Part shown: in pieces, positions 53,123 through 64,000 of the stretch | Numbering within the stretch: the stretch's first letter is position 1 | Layout: each line of letters begins with the position of its first letter | Source: CADEDH01 sp965263455 | GTDB taxonomy: Bacteria; Actinomycetota; Acidimicrobiia; Acidimicrobiales; SZUA-35 | Reading direction: 5' to 3' | Assembly: GCA_965263455.1 (NCBI GenBank) | Contig: CBDHHN010000004.1 | Location: forward strand, 2,790,001-2,854,000 | DNA length: 64,000 nt | Program-made: the position numbers and the translations under genes | Notes under the pieces: generated by a model | Told to the model about the DNA's origin: nothing | What the model saw: only the letters and a program-made list of their open reading frames with translations | Databases searched by the model: none

Positions 53123-54457
53123 TCAGTCGGTCCCGACGCCCAGGTCGAGCACCATGCGGACCTCGCCGGCCTCGCCGCTGAGAACGGCCTCGGAGTCGGC
53201 ACCGGCGGAACGGTAGATCCCCTTGGCCATGAGCGACGTCTCGGCCCCCCGACGAGCGGCGTAGACGGCTGCGCGCGCCTCGTGCACCGGGTGCGACTCG
53301 GGCTCGGCGGCCACGGCGAACTCGATGAGCTGGCAGGCCAGGCGGTGGTCACCCGCCGCCGACAACTCCACCGCCCGGTCGATCAGCGCCTCGACCCCGC
53401 CGGCCAGGGCCGCCACCTCGGCCCCCACCAGGGCATCGGCCGGCGGCTTGAGCCGGGCCGGGTTGCCGTCCCACCAGCCGCCGTACAGGCGCCAGATGTT
53501 GCGGACCACGAACTCCGGCTCGTCGTAGAACGGACGCAGGTAGGGGAGGGCCAGGGTCTCGTCGGGCACCCGGACCGAGTGCACGATCTCGTCGAGCGTG
53601 GCACCGGTGTTCATGGCCTCGACCACGTCGTCGACCAGCCGGTCGAGGGTGTCGGCCACCGTGGAGAGGCAGCCCACGATCCGGTCGTGACCGGCGATGG
53701 GCAGGCCGTGGGCCGGGACGAACAGTTCGACGTCGGTGGCGGCCATGGCCCGGAGCGACTCGGCCCACTCCCGGGGGTAGCGCTGGACCTTCTGGGGGTT
53801 GCCGCAGTTGGGGAAGACCCAGATGAACTGGTCGCCGGCCGAGATCAGCTTCCGTTCCGGGATCCAGGTCCACGTGTGGTCGTCGGTCTCGCCCCGGCAG
53901 TGCTGGAACCGCAGCGTGTCGGAGCCCACGGTCTCGGTCCGCTCGATCTCGTAGGTCACGTCGGGCCGCAGGGTTCCCGGCGGGAGGAAGGGTCGGCTCC
54001 GGGCCTCGGCCGCCGCCTGGACCCCGGCTCCCCCGAACTGTCGGAGGTTGATGGTCGTGTTGTAGCCCGAGGTTGCCTCGTAGCGGTCGAAGCGGGGCTC
54101 CACATTGGCGTGGGCCACGACCCGGGGCCGGGGTCGGTTCCGCTCCTCGGCCTCGGCCGCGAACGAGCGGGAGCCGCCCACGTGGTCGAGGTGGCCATGG
54201 GTGTAGACGAGGGTGTCGATCGGCTCGTCCGACCAGGCGCGCACGGCGTCGACCACGGCCCGGCCACTGCGGGCCCCCGAGCTGTCGAAGGCCACGAGCC
54301 CGTCGCCGGTGTCGACGACCAGGCAGTGGCTGAACGACTCGACCAGGGCCACACCGTCGGCCAGCTCGCTCAAGGTGTTGGTCACCCGGTTGGGCTGGGT
54401 GTCGGTGTCGCCGTTGTCGATGAGGCGGGCCGAGAGTTCGAGGGGGTGAGGCGCCAT
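53123..54457 (-). CDS. Metallo-beta-lactamase-fold alkylsulfatase-like hydrolase
   Basis: A 444-residue MBL-fold enzyme. The zinc motif is LVYTHGHLDHVGGSRSF. It has IPERKLISAGDQFIWVFPNC and the alkylsulfatase-dimerisation hallmark IWRLYGGWWDGNPARLKPPA, followed by EALIDRAVELSAAGDHRLAC. This resembles SdsA1/BDS1-type secondary alkyl sulfatases, but is shorter (about 600-650 in those) and lacks the C-terminal SCP2-like domain and any signal peptide. Sulfate-ester or other hydrolysis of an alkyl substrate is likely. It is divergent from the subtilase gene at 54596. Confidence 0.87.
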   Translation of the reverse strand: MAPHPLELSARLIDNGDTDTQPNRVTNTLSELADGVALVESFSHCLVVDTGDGLVAFDSSGARSGRAVVDAVRAWSDEPIDTLVYTHGHLDHVGGSRSFAAEAEERNRPRPRVVAHANVEPRFDRYEATSGYNTTINLRQFGGAGVQAAAEARSRPFLPPGTLRPDVTYEIERTETVGSDTLRFQHCRGETDDHTWTWIPERKLISAGDQFIWVFPNCGNPQKVQRYPREWAESLRAMAATDVELFVPAHGLPIAGHDRIVGCLSTVADTLDRLVDDVVEAMNTGATLDEIVHSVRVPDETLALPYLRPFYDEPEFVVRNIWRLYGGWWDGNPARLKPPADALVGAEVAALAGGVEALIDRAVELSAAGDHRLACQLIEFAVAAEPESHPVHEARAAVYAARRGAETSLMAKGIYRSAGADSEAVLSGEAGEVRMVLDLGVGTD

Positions 54458-54595
54458 CGGCCAACCCTAGGTCGTCCTCGATTCGAGGGCCCAAGGTCCG
54501 GGTCCCGCCGACAGGCAGGCAACTGAGTCTCAAGCCTTGTCGCAGGTTGTGCCGATGGGACGGTTGGCCCCAGGACCGGGGTCGCCGGACGACAG

Positions 54596-57750
<3,155 letters not shown>

Positions 57751-57756
57751 TCGCCA

Positions 57757-57781
57757 CGGCCCGGGGTCCGACCCCGGGCCG
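57757..57781. terminator. Bidirectional hairpin between subtilase and fxsA
   Basis: CGGCCCGGGGT (57757-57767) and ACCCCGGGCCG (57771-57781) form a perfect 11-bp stem with a 3-nt loop between two convergent genes. There is no T-run. It probably ends both transcripts. Confidence 0.8.
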
Positions 57782-57810
57782 ACCCGGTCTCCGGGATCCC
57801 GGGAATCGGC

Positions 57811-58356
57811 TCAGTCCAACTCGCCGGCCGGGCCTGGCGGGGGCTGATCGGGTTCGGGGTCGGTCCGGATGTGTTCGCCGTCGACGTCGAACACGTCACC
57901 GCGGCCCGGCCCACCGGGACCGAACGGACCGCCTCCCGGACCGAACCCCCCTGCGAGATCACCGCCGAGGCCACCGGCCAGGCCCGACACCCGGACCTGG
58001 AGCCGACGGCGGAAGAAGGCGATGACGGGCGGGCGGAGGACGGCTCGCATGGGTGGGATCAGCAGGGCCAGGCCCAGGGCGTCGGTCAGGAACCCGGGGG
58101 TCAGCATCAGGGCGGCGGCGAAGAAGATCATGGCCCCGTCGGCCAGCTCCCGGGTCGGCATCCGGGCCTCCTGGAGGCTGCCCTGGAGCCGTCGGATGAC
58201 CCCGATCCCCTCCCGACGCACCAACCAGGCCCCGGCCAGGCTGACGAAGATCACCAGGAAGATGGTCTCGGCCCACCCGAGCTGACCCGCGACCTGGGTG
58301 ATCAGGTAGATCTCCACCACCGGGAGGACGATGAAGGCCAGGAACAACCAGATCAC
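57811..58356 (-). CDS. FxsA family membrane protein
   Basis: A 181-residue FxsA/UPF0716 protein. The family core is residues 1-115: MIWLFLAFIVLPVVEIYLIT, LGWAETIFLVIFVSLAGAWL, then LADGAMIFFAAALMLTPGFL and TDALGLALLIPPMRAVLR. It has about four membrane helices with the conserved PGF-TD element. The C-terminal tail is Gly/Pro-rich. FxsA in E. coli modulates F-plasmid exclusion of phage T7; its normal role is unknown. Confidence 0.9.
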   Translation of the reverse strand: MIWLFLAFIVLPVVEIYLITQVAGQLGWAETIFLVIFVSLAGAWLVRREGIGVIRRLQGSLQEARMPTRELADGAMIFFAAALMLTPGFLTDALGLALLIPPMRAVLRPPVIAFFRRRLQVRVSGLAGGLGGDLAGGFGPGGGPFGPGGPGRGDVFDVDGEHIRTDPEPDQPPPGPAGELD

Positions 58357-58417
58357 GACGCAATCCTAGGTTCGGTCTCGGTGCGGGTGGAGGTCGGCGG
58401 GTTCGGCGGGCCGGAGC

Positions 58418-59611
58418 TCACGGCACCACACCCCGGGCCTTGAGGGTCTCGATCTCGTCCCACTCCTTGCCCAGTTCCATCAGGACCAGTTCGGTGTGCT
58501 GACCCAGCTCGGGGGCCGGCTCCCGCACGAACCACCCGGTCCGCCCGAAGTCGACGGGGGAGGCCACCATCTCGGCCTCCTGACCATCGCCGACCGGGGC
58601 CGGGACGTAGCAGCCGGCAGCGGTGGCCTGGGGGTCGGAGCGGAGGTCGAGGGTGGTCTGGACCCGAGCCCACCAGACGTCGTGACGGTCGAAGACCTCG
58701 GCCCATTCCTCCCGGCCTCTGGTGGCCAGGGCGGCGTCCATCAGGGCCACCAACTCGGCGTTGTTGTCCCGCCGGGCCTCGATCGAGCAGAAGCGCTCGT
58801 CGTGCTCCAGATCCTCGAGGCCGAGGGCCCGGACCACCTGGGGCCAGTGCCGGTCGGCCTCCATGCCCAACAACCACACCCAGCGTCCGTCCCCGCACCG
58901 GTAGCCGTTTATGAGGGGGTTGGGCGGCGCCGCCCGGGTCCAGGGCTCGGTCTCGACGCCGAGGCGGGCCGTCACGTTGTGATCCCAGCCGTGCATGTAG
59001 GCCCCGAGACGGAGCAGAGATGTGGACACGAGCTGCCCCCGCCCGCTCCGTTCCCGTTCGAAGAGCGCGGCGGCCACGCCACCGGCGGCGGCCAGGCCCG
59101 TCATGTGGTCACCCATGCCACCCCGGGGGTAGGGGATGTCGCCCCCGTCGGGAGTCAGGGCGGCCCCGATCCCGCCCCGGCTGTAGAAGGCGCCCACGTC
59201 GTAGGCGGCCCGGTCCCGCTCGTCACCCTCCAGCCCGTAGCCGGACACGTGGGCGTAGACCAGGCGGGGGTAGCGGTCGGTCAGGGTGGCGTGGTCGAGG
59301 CCGGCCCGCTCCAGGCCACCCGAGCGGTAGTTGGTGAGGAACACGTCGGCGTCGGCCAGCAGCTCGTGGACCAGGGCCGAGCCCTCGTCGGTGGTGATGT
59401 CGACGGCGATGCTCCGCTTACCCCGGTTGTCGAGCTCGAACGGGGGGTTGATGCTGTCGGGGTAGAGCCATTCCAGGCTTCGGAACGGGTCCCCGGCCAA
59501 CGGTTCGACCTTGATCACCTCCGCCCCCCAGTCGGCCAGGATCCCCCCGCACGACGGTCCGGCGATCCACAGTCCGAGCTCGACGACCCGCACCTCCGCC
59601 ATGGGTCCCAT
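58418..59611 (-). CDS. CaiB/BaiF-type CoA transferase family, single domain
   Basis: A 397-residue class III CoA-transferase-family protein. Start ATG at 59611 follows AGGAGGT at good spacing. The fold is clear: VRVVELGLWIAGPSCGGILA, VIKVEPLAGDPFRSLEWLYP, FELDNRGKRSIAVDITTDEG and GGMGDHMTGLAAAGGVAAAL. In the place where the nucleophilic Asp normally lies (G-Q-x-V-D-V-S), the sequence is GRGQLVSTSLLRLGAYM, with Ser instead. It may be a racemase- or lyase-type relative or inactive in classical transfer. It is 142 bp from the divergent purA. Confidence 0.88.
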   Translation of the reverse strand: MGPMAEVRVVELGLWIAGPSCGGILADWGAEVIKVEPLAGDPFRSLEWLYPDSINPPFELDNRGKRSIAVDITTDEGSALVHELLADADVFLTNYRSGGLERAGLDHATLTDRYPRLVYAHVSGYGLEGDERDRAAYDVGAFYSRGGIGAALTPDGGDIPYPRGGMGDHMTGLAAAGGVAAALFERERSGRGQLVSTSLLRLGAYMHGWDHNVTARLGVETEPWTRAAPPNPLINGYRCGDGRWVWLLGMEADRHWPQVVRALGLEDLEHDERFCSIEARRDNNAELVALMDAALATRGREEWAEVFDRHDVWWARVQTTLDLRSDPQATAAGCYVPAPVGDGQEAEMVASPVDFGRTGWFVREPAPELGQHTELVLMELGKEWDEIETLKARGVVP

Positions 59612-59752
59612 GGCAGCACCTCCTGGCTCCCGGCCGGGCCGACCGCCCGGACTCGACGGTCGACCCACCCTAGGCAGGCCGGGAATCGTGATCGAATCGG
59701 CCTCGGAGGGACGCCACCGATCAGGACCCTCGGAGCCGGGTAGCCTTGATCC

Positions 59753-61036
59753 GTGCCTGCGACGATCGTGGTTGGAACCCAGTGGGGCGACGAGGGCAAG
59801 GGGAAGTTCACCGACCTCCTGGCCAAGGAGATGTCGATGGTGGTCCGCTACCAGGGGGGCCACAACGCCGGCCACACCCTGGTGGTCGACGGTGAGACCT
59901 TCGCCCTGCAGCTCGTACCGAGCGGAGTGTTGTACGACCACATCGTCCCCGTCATCGGCAACGGCGTGGTGGTCGACCCCTTCGTGCTCCTGGATGAGAT
60001 GGACATGCTGTCCCGGCGCGGGGTCGACACGTCCCGGATCAAGGTCTCGGGCGCCGCCCACCTCATCCTGCCCTACCACCAGCAGCTCGACGCCCTGCAC
60101 GAGCGCCATCTGGGCAAGGCCAAGCTGGGGACGACCAAGCGGGGCATCGGCCCGGCCTACGCCGACAAGGCCATGCGGGTCGGTCTCCGGGTTCAGGACC
60201 TGCTCGACGAGAGCATCTTCCGCCAGAAGATCGAGAATGCGCTCTACCACACCAACCGGGTGCTGACCAAGGTCTTCAACCGGCTGCCGGTCGACCCGGA
60301 CGAGCTGGCCGACCGCATCCTGGCCGACTGCCTGGAACGGCTCGAGCCCCACATCTGCGACGCCATCGATCTCGTCCACACCTCGCTCGAGGGAGGGCAG
60401 CACGTGCTGTTCGAGGGGGCCCAGGCCACCTTCCTCGACCTCGACCACGGAACCTACCCCTTCGTCACCTCCAGCAACCCCACCGCCGGCGGCGCATGCA
60501 CGGGAGCCGGTGTCGGCCCCCGCCACATCGACCGCATCCTGGGCATCGCCAAGGCCTACGTGACCCGGGTCGGGGCCGGACCGTTCCCGACCGAGCTGTT
60601 CGACGAGGTGGGCGACACCATGGTCGACGTGGGCCGCGAGTACGGGACCAACACCGGCCGCCGTCGCCGTCCCGGGTGGTTCGACGCCGTCATGTTGCGC
60701 CACGCCGTGCGTATCAACTCGCTGACCGAACTGGCTGTGACCAAGCTCGACGTGCTCGATTCACTCGATCGGGTCAAGGTCTGCGTTGCCTACGAGATCG
60801 ACGGCGAGCGGACCGAGCGCCTGCCGTACCACCAGTCCGACGTGCACAAGGCCGTGCCCGTCTACGAGGAGCTGCCGGGTTGGCAGACCGACCTCACCTC
60901 GGCCACCGAACGGACCGACCTCCCCCCGGCGGCCCAGGACTACCTGGCCCTCCTGGAGGAGCAGGTCGGGGTGCCCATCACCCTGGTCTCGACCGGGCCC
61001 GGGCGCGACCAGTTCGTGCACTTCAACTCGATCTGA
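59753..61036 (+). CDS. purA: Adenylosuccinate synthetase
   Basis: A 427-residue PurA that makes adenylosuccinate from IMP, Asp and GTP. The P-loop-like GTQWGDEGKGK (residues 8-18) has Asp13, and GGHNAGHTLVVDGE has the catalytic His. The GTP and IMP loops TTKRGIGPAYADKAMRVGLR, FEGAQATFLDLDHGTYPFVT and GTNTGRRRRPGWFD are present, with TKLDVLDSLDRVKVCVAYEI near the C-terminus. Start is GTG, and ATP-dependent purine synthesis continues with purB 1.9 kb downstream. The Arg run differs only by a Pro where many enzymes have Cys. Confidence 0.97.
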   Translation: MPATIVVGTQWGDEGKGKFTDLLAKEMSMVVRYQGGHNAGHTLVVDGETFALQLVPSGVLYDHIVPVIGNGVVVDPFVLLDEMDMLSRRGVDTSRIKVSGAAHLILPYHQQLDALHERHLGKAKLGTTKRGIGPAYADKAMRVGLRVQDLLDESIFRQKIENALYHTNRVLTKVFNRLPVDPDELADRILADCLERLEPHICDAIDLVHTSLEGGQHVLFEGAQATFLDLDHGTYPFVTSSNPTAGGACTGAGVGPRHIDRILGIAKAYVTRVGAGPFPTELFDEVGDTMVDVGREYGTNTGRRRRPGWFDAVMLRHAVRINSLTELAVTKLDVLDSLDRVKVCVAYEIDGERTERLPYHQSDVHKAVPVYEELPGWQTDLTSATERTDLPPAAQDYLALLEEQVGVPITLVSTGPGRDQFVHFNSI

Positions 61037-61158
61037 TTCGGCCGCCCGAAGCACGCCTCGGCCCCGTCCGGCCTCACCTACCTCTCGGCCTCGGTGCTCG
61101 GCCCCGGCGCGGTTCCCGGGTGTCGGTGCTCGGCCCTGGCTCGTTCGGGTCCGGCCGG

Positions 61159-62788
61159 TCAGCCCGCGGCGTCGGGCTCGTCCGGTAGGTCGACGTCGTC
61201 GGTCCCCGTGGGTCGGGTCGGCGTCCGCCGGTGGGCGGGCGGGGGCCGGTCGGCGTCGAAGTGGGCCACGGCCCGTCCCGGGGCGATCGGCGCCGCCGGG
61301 GTGTCCGGCACGTCCGCCTCGCTCGGTTGGGGGCGGCCATCGGCCCCCCTGGCCGGAGCGGCGGCCGGGGCGGGCACCGTCCGCCGGTCGTCCTCCCGGC
61401 GACCGCCGATGGTGTGCACCTCGCCGATCATGGGGGCTGTGGCCCGTCGCCCGGGGGCATCGTCGTCGGCCGCTCGGCGCCTGGGCCCGGGGCTGTCCGA
61501 TGGGTCGGCGGTCCCGCCGCCGTGGCGCTCGCCGTCGCCGCCGTCGCCGTCGCCGTCGTCCGGTCTGGCCGGCCGGGCCGGGGAGGGGGCCGGGTTGGCC
61601 GCGGGTCGGTCGGGGAACGGGGTGTCGACGGGGGAGCGCGGGCCCCGAGGCGCAGGCCACTGGGCGAACGGTGGCCGAGCGGCGCCGGGGGGATCGGCCA
61701 TCGGCGCCGGGCCGGACCCGGTGGGTTCTTCGGCGTTGGCCGAGGGGGCCGACGCTGCTCCCGGTTGAGGGGGCGCCGGATGCTGCGGCCGAGGATCGGG
61801 GTCGGAACCCTGATGGGCCAGCACCGGTGGCATGTGCTCGGTGGCCAGGACCTCGGGCGGGACCAGTTCGGCCAGGAGCTCCTCGATGGTGTCGCCTCCT
61901 CCCGGCTGCGGGTCGTCGGCCTCGGTCCCGAAACCGGTCGATGCCGGGGTCGGCGCCGGGGTCGGGTTCCCGGACTCGCGGACGGGCACCTGGGCCTGCG
62001 GCGGGGGTGGGACGGGGCCCGGGGGCGGCGGTGGCGGGGGCACGGAGCGGGCCGACGCCGTGGTCGGGTCCGGGCGTTCCGGTGCCGGTACCGGCGGTGG
62101 TGGCGGTGCCGAGACCGTGGCGTGGCCGTGGGCCGCGGCCGGTGTCGGTGAGGGCTGCGGGGCCACGATCGGGTCGGGCCGGCCGGGGGCGGGCTCCGGC
62201 GCCGGTCGGCTCGGCGGGTGGTAGGTGATCGGGGGCTGCGGCTGCCGCTCGCCCGTCCCGGTGTCGGTTCCGGGAACCGACCCGGGCACCGAGCCCCGGT
62301 CCCGCAGCGCCATCAGACGGACCACGGCGTCGGTCTCGGCCGGCGGCCCGTCGCCGGACCGCGGGTCGTCGTCGTCGGGTTGGGCGACCGGGTCGGCCCC
62401 GCCTTGCTCACCGTGGTCGGCTCCGGACGCCCCCGACCGCCGGTGGAGGTCGGAGTGGAGGTCGGAGGAGGTCGGAGTGGAGGTCGGAGTTGGCGTCGGC
62501 GTCGGCGTCGAGGTCCGGTTCGATGAGGTCGAAGGGCCGGAAGGGGGAGGCGGGGACGGCCGGCCGGGTGGCCAGGGCCCGACGTCGCTCGGACGCCGTC
62601 TTCCGATCGCCCAGGACGCGTAGCCGTCGGCGGTTCCTGACGCCGGACACGATGAGGGCGCAGTCGGTACAGAGCGGGAGTCGACGGTCGCCCGGCCGCT
62701 GTAGGCAGGCCGGGCAGAACTCGCCGAAGCAGCTGTCGCAGACGTCGGTTGCGGCGTCCAGGTGGTGGTTGTGGCAGCGGCCGTTCAT
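61159..62788 (-). pseudogene. Zinc-finger, proline-rich protein interrupted by a frameshift
   Basis: From ATG 62788 the product starts MNGRCHNHHLDAATDVCDSC and EFCPACLQRPGDRRLPLCTD, a B-box-like zinc-binding module, then a basic stretch and DLDADADANSDLHSDL. In the 12-bp repeat at 62443-62488 one unit lacks two bases, shifting frame. The correct downstream frame encodes GADHGEQGGADPVAQPDDDD, AETDAVVRLMALRDRGSVPG and a long Pro/Ala/Gly-rich tail ending DLPDEPDAAG at 61159. Restored length is about 543 residues. An alternative is two genes, the second starting near ATG 62325. The N-terminal reading could also start at 62956, but that overlaps purB. Confidence 0.6.
62443..62488 (-). repeat. 12-bp tandem repeat with a short unit
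   Basis: GTGGAGGTCGGA is repeated at 62443-62454, 62455-62466 and 62477-62488; the unit at 62467-62476 is only 10 bp (GGAGGTCGGA). On the minus strand the full units encode Ser-Asp-Leu-His. The missing two bases cause the frame break in the surrounding gene. Confidence 0.8.
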
Positions 62789-62888
62789 TGGGCCTTCCGG
62801 GCATACTGGATCGTCGGGCGTCAACCACCCATCGTCAGTCGGCAGGACGCCCTTGAGCGCCGCGGCGAGGTCCCCGTCGGAGGCTTCC

Positions 62889-64000
62889 GTGATCCCCAAC
62901 GTCCTGGCCGATCGGTATGCCAGCGCCGAGATGTCCGGCCTGTTCGAGCCGGTCAATCGGGTCCGACTCGAACGCGAGCTCTGGGTGGCCGTCCTCGAGG
63001 CGCAGGTCGAGCTCGGTCTCCCGGCCGCCGACGGCGCGGTCGACGCCTACCGACGGGTCCTGGCCGATGTCGACCTCGGATCCATCGCCGAGCGCGAGCG
63101 GTTGACCCGCCACGACGTGAAGGCCCGGATCGACGAGTTCAACGCGTTGGCCGGCCACGAGGAGATCCACAAGGGGCTGACCAGTCGGGACGCGACCGAG
63201 AACGTGGAACAACTACTGACCTGGCGTGCCCTCGATCTGGTCGAGCGCCGCACCGTGGCCCTGCTCAGCCGCTTGGCCGAGCAGGCGGCCCACCATGCGA
63301 CCACCACGATCGTGGGTCGGACCCACAATGTGCCGGCGCAGCCGACGACGGTGGGCAAGCGATGGGCCCAGGTTGGCGAGGAGTTGTTGGCCGCCCACGA
63401 GGCGCTTCGCCACCTCCAGGAGCGGTTCGCCCTCCGAGGCATCAAGGGTCCGGTCGGATCCCAGCAGGACCAACTCGATCTGCTCGGCAGTCCCGAGGCG
63501 GTGGCCGAACTGGAACGCCGGGTCGCCGCCCATCTCGGTCTCGAACGGGTGCTCGGCGCGGTCGGTCAGGTCTATCCCCGTTCCCTCGACTACGCCGTGG
63601 TCGCCACCCTGGTCCAGCTGGCGTCCGCTCCGGCCAACCTGGCTCTCGGCATCCGGCTCATGGCCGGCCACGAACTGGCCACCGAGGGGTTCCGGCCCGG
63701 TCAGGTGGGTTCGTCGGCGATGCCCCACAAGATGAACACCCGGTCGTGTGAGCGGGTGAACGGCCTCCACACCATCCTGCAGGGGCACCTCACCATGGCC
63801 GCCGGTCTCACGGGCGACCAGTGGAACGAGGGCGACGTTTCCTGCTCCGTGGTCCGACGTGTCGTTCTCCCTGACTCGTTCCTCGCCCTTGACGGTCTAT
63901 ACGAGACGAGCTTTGCCGTCATTCGGGAATTTGGGGTGTTTCCCGGTGTGGTCGACGCCGAGTTGGCCCGTTATCTGCCGTTCCTGGCCACCACCGGGCT
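62889..64000 (+). CDS. purB: Adenylosuccinate lyase, 3' end outside the window
   Basis: A GTG start at 62889, with GGAGG 7 bp upstream, opens VIPNVLADRYASAEMSGLFE. The 370 visible codons include IAERERLTRHDVKARIDEFN, THNVPAQPTTVGKRWAQVGE and the superfamily signature GSSAMPHKMNTRSCERVNGL. Adenylosuccinate lyase catalyses two steps, SAICAR to AICAR and adenylosuccinate to AMP. Normal length is about 430-480 residues, so 60-100 residues lie past the right edge. It is divergent from the zinc-finger gene (100 bp). Confidence 0.93.
   Translation, partial: MIPNVLADRYASAEMSGLFEPVNRVRLERELWVAVLEAQVELGLPAADGAVDAYRRVLADVDLGSIAERERLTRHDVKARIDEFNALAGHEEIHKGLTSRDATENVEQLLTWRALDLVERRTVALLSRLAEQAAHHATTTIVGRTHNVPAQPTTVGKRWAQVGEELLAAHEALRHLQERFALRGIKGPVGSQQDQLDLLGSPEAVAELERRVAAHLGLERVLGAVGQVYPRSLDYAVVATLVQLASAPANLALGIRLMAGHELATEGFRPGQVGSSAMPHKMNTRSCERVNGLHTILQGHLTMAAGLTGDQWNEGDVSCSVVRRVVLPDSFLALDGLYETSFAVIREFGVFPGVVDAELARYLPFLATTG

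Overview
The window is GC-rich DNA with actinobacterial-style gene organisation. Genes are tightly packed, many overlap by 1-4 bp, GTG starts are common and a few are TTG, TetR regulators are numerous, and the chaperone operon reads dnaK-grpE-dnaJ-hspR. Several CaiB-type CoA transferases, a membrane EtfD-like iron-sulfur protein and a split PntA transhydrogenase fit an actinomycete, possibly of the Acidimicrobiia. That rank is an inference from gene content, not from a marker gene.

Layout. 1-4228: an unknown gene cut by the left edge, a kinase remnant, a sulfatase, a TetR regulator, and an isochorismatase-type hydrolase whose promoter carries two palindromic operators. 4244-17662: an accessory region bounded by three copies of the 3' part of a tRNA-Gly(CCC) gene. 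Only the copy at 17592-17662 is a complete tRNA. The copies define a 0.6 kb element (an intact VapB-like antitoxin with a collapsed vapC) and a 12.7 kb element. Each element has its own matched pair of short direct repeats near its two ends. The larger one carries a five-gene oxidative operon (PhyH oxygenase, MOSC protein, cupin, cytochrome P450, copper amine oxidase) divergent from a TetR regulator, a broken integrase joined to ISL3 transposase pieces, a TetR/fatty-acid-hydroxylase pair sharing a CTCTAGAG operator motif, and several small stress-type proteins.

17687-38631: core and semi-core metabolism. It holds a second PhyH oxygenase, a glutaredoxin-GNAT fusion, a double CoA transferase followed by tandem hairpin repeats, an ABM monooxygenase/TetR pair, an MFS exporter, the pntAA-pntAB-pntB transhydrogenase operon, dcd, an ArsR/SRPBCC-DinB pair, an EtfD-like protein, a PII protein, GpmI and a second double CoA transferase. 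38723-45102: a minus-strand run of beta-lactamase-fold hydrolase, acyl-CoA dehydrogenase and a heterodimeric ABC exporter. 45231-52005: dnaK-grpE-dnaJ-hspR and clpB, with HAIR-like sites before dnaK and clpB. 52075-64000: a membrane EEP-family protein, an alkylsulfatase-like metallohydrolase, a secreted subtilase interrupted by a frameshift in a Ser-Pro repeat, FxsA, a CoA transferase, purA, a zinc-finger/proline-rich gene interrupted by a 2-nt loss in a 12-bp repeat, and the start of purB, cut by the right edge.

Regulatory logic is unusually readable. Two unrelated loci (isochorismatase at 3.1 kb and ABM monooxygenase at 22.5 kb) have the same design: one palindromic operator in the spacer between -35 and -10, and a second just downstream. 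The most unusual biology is the PhyH-MOSC-cupin-P450-amine-oxidase operon on the tRNA-Gly island.
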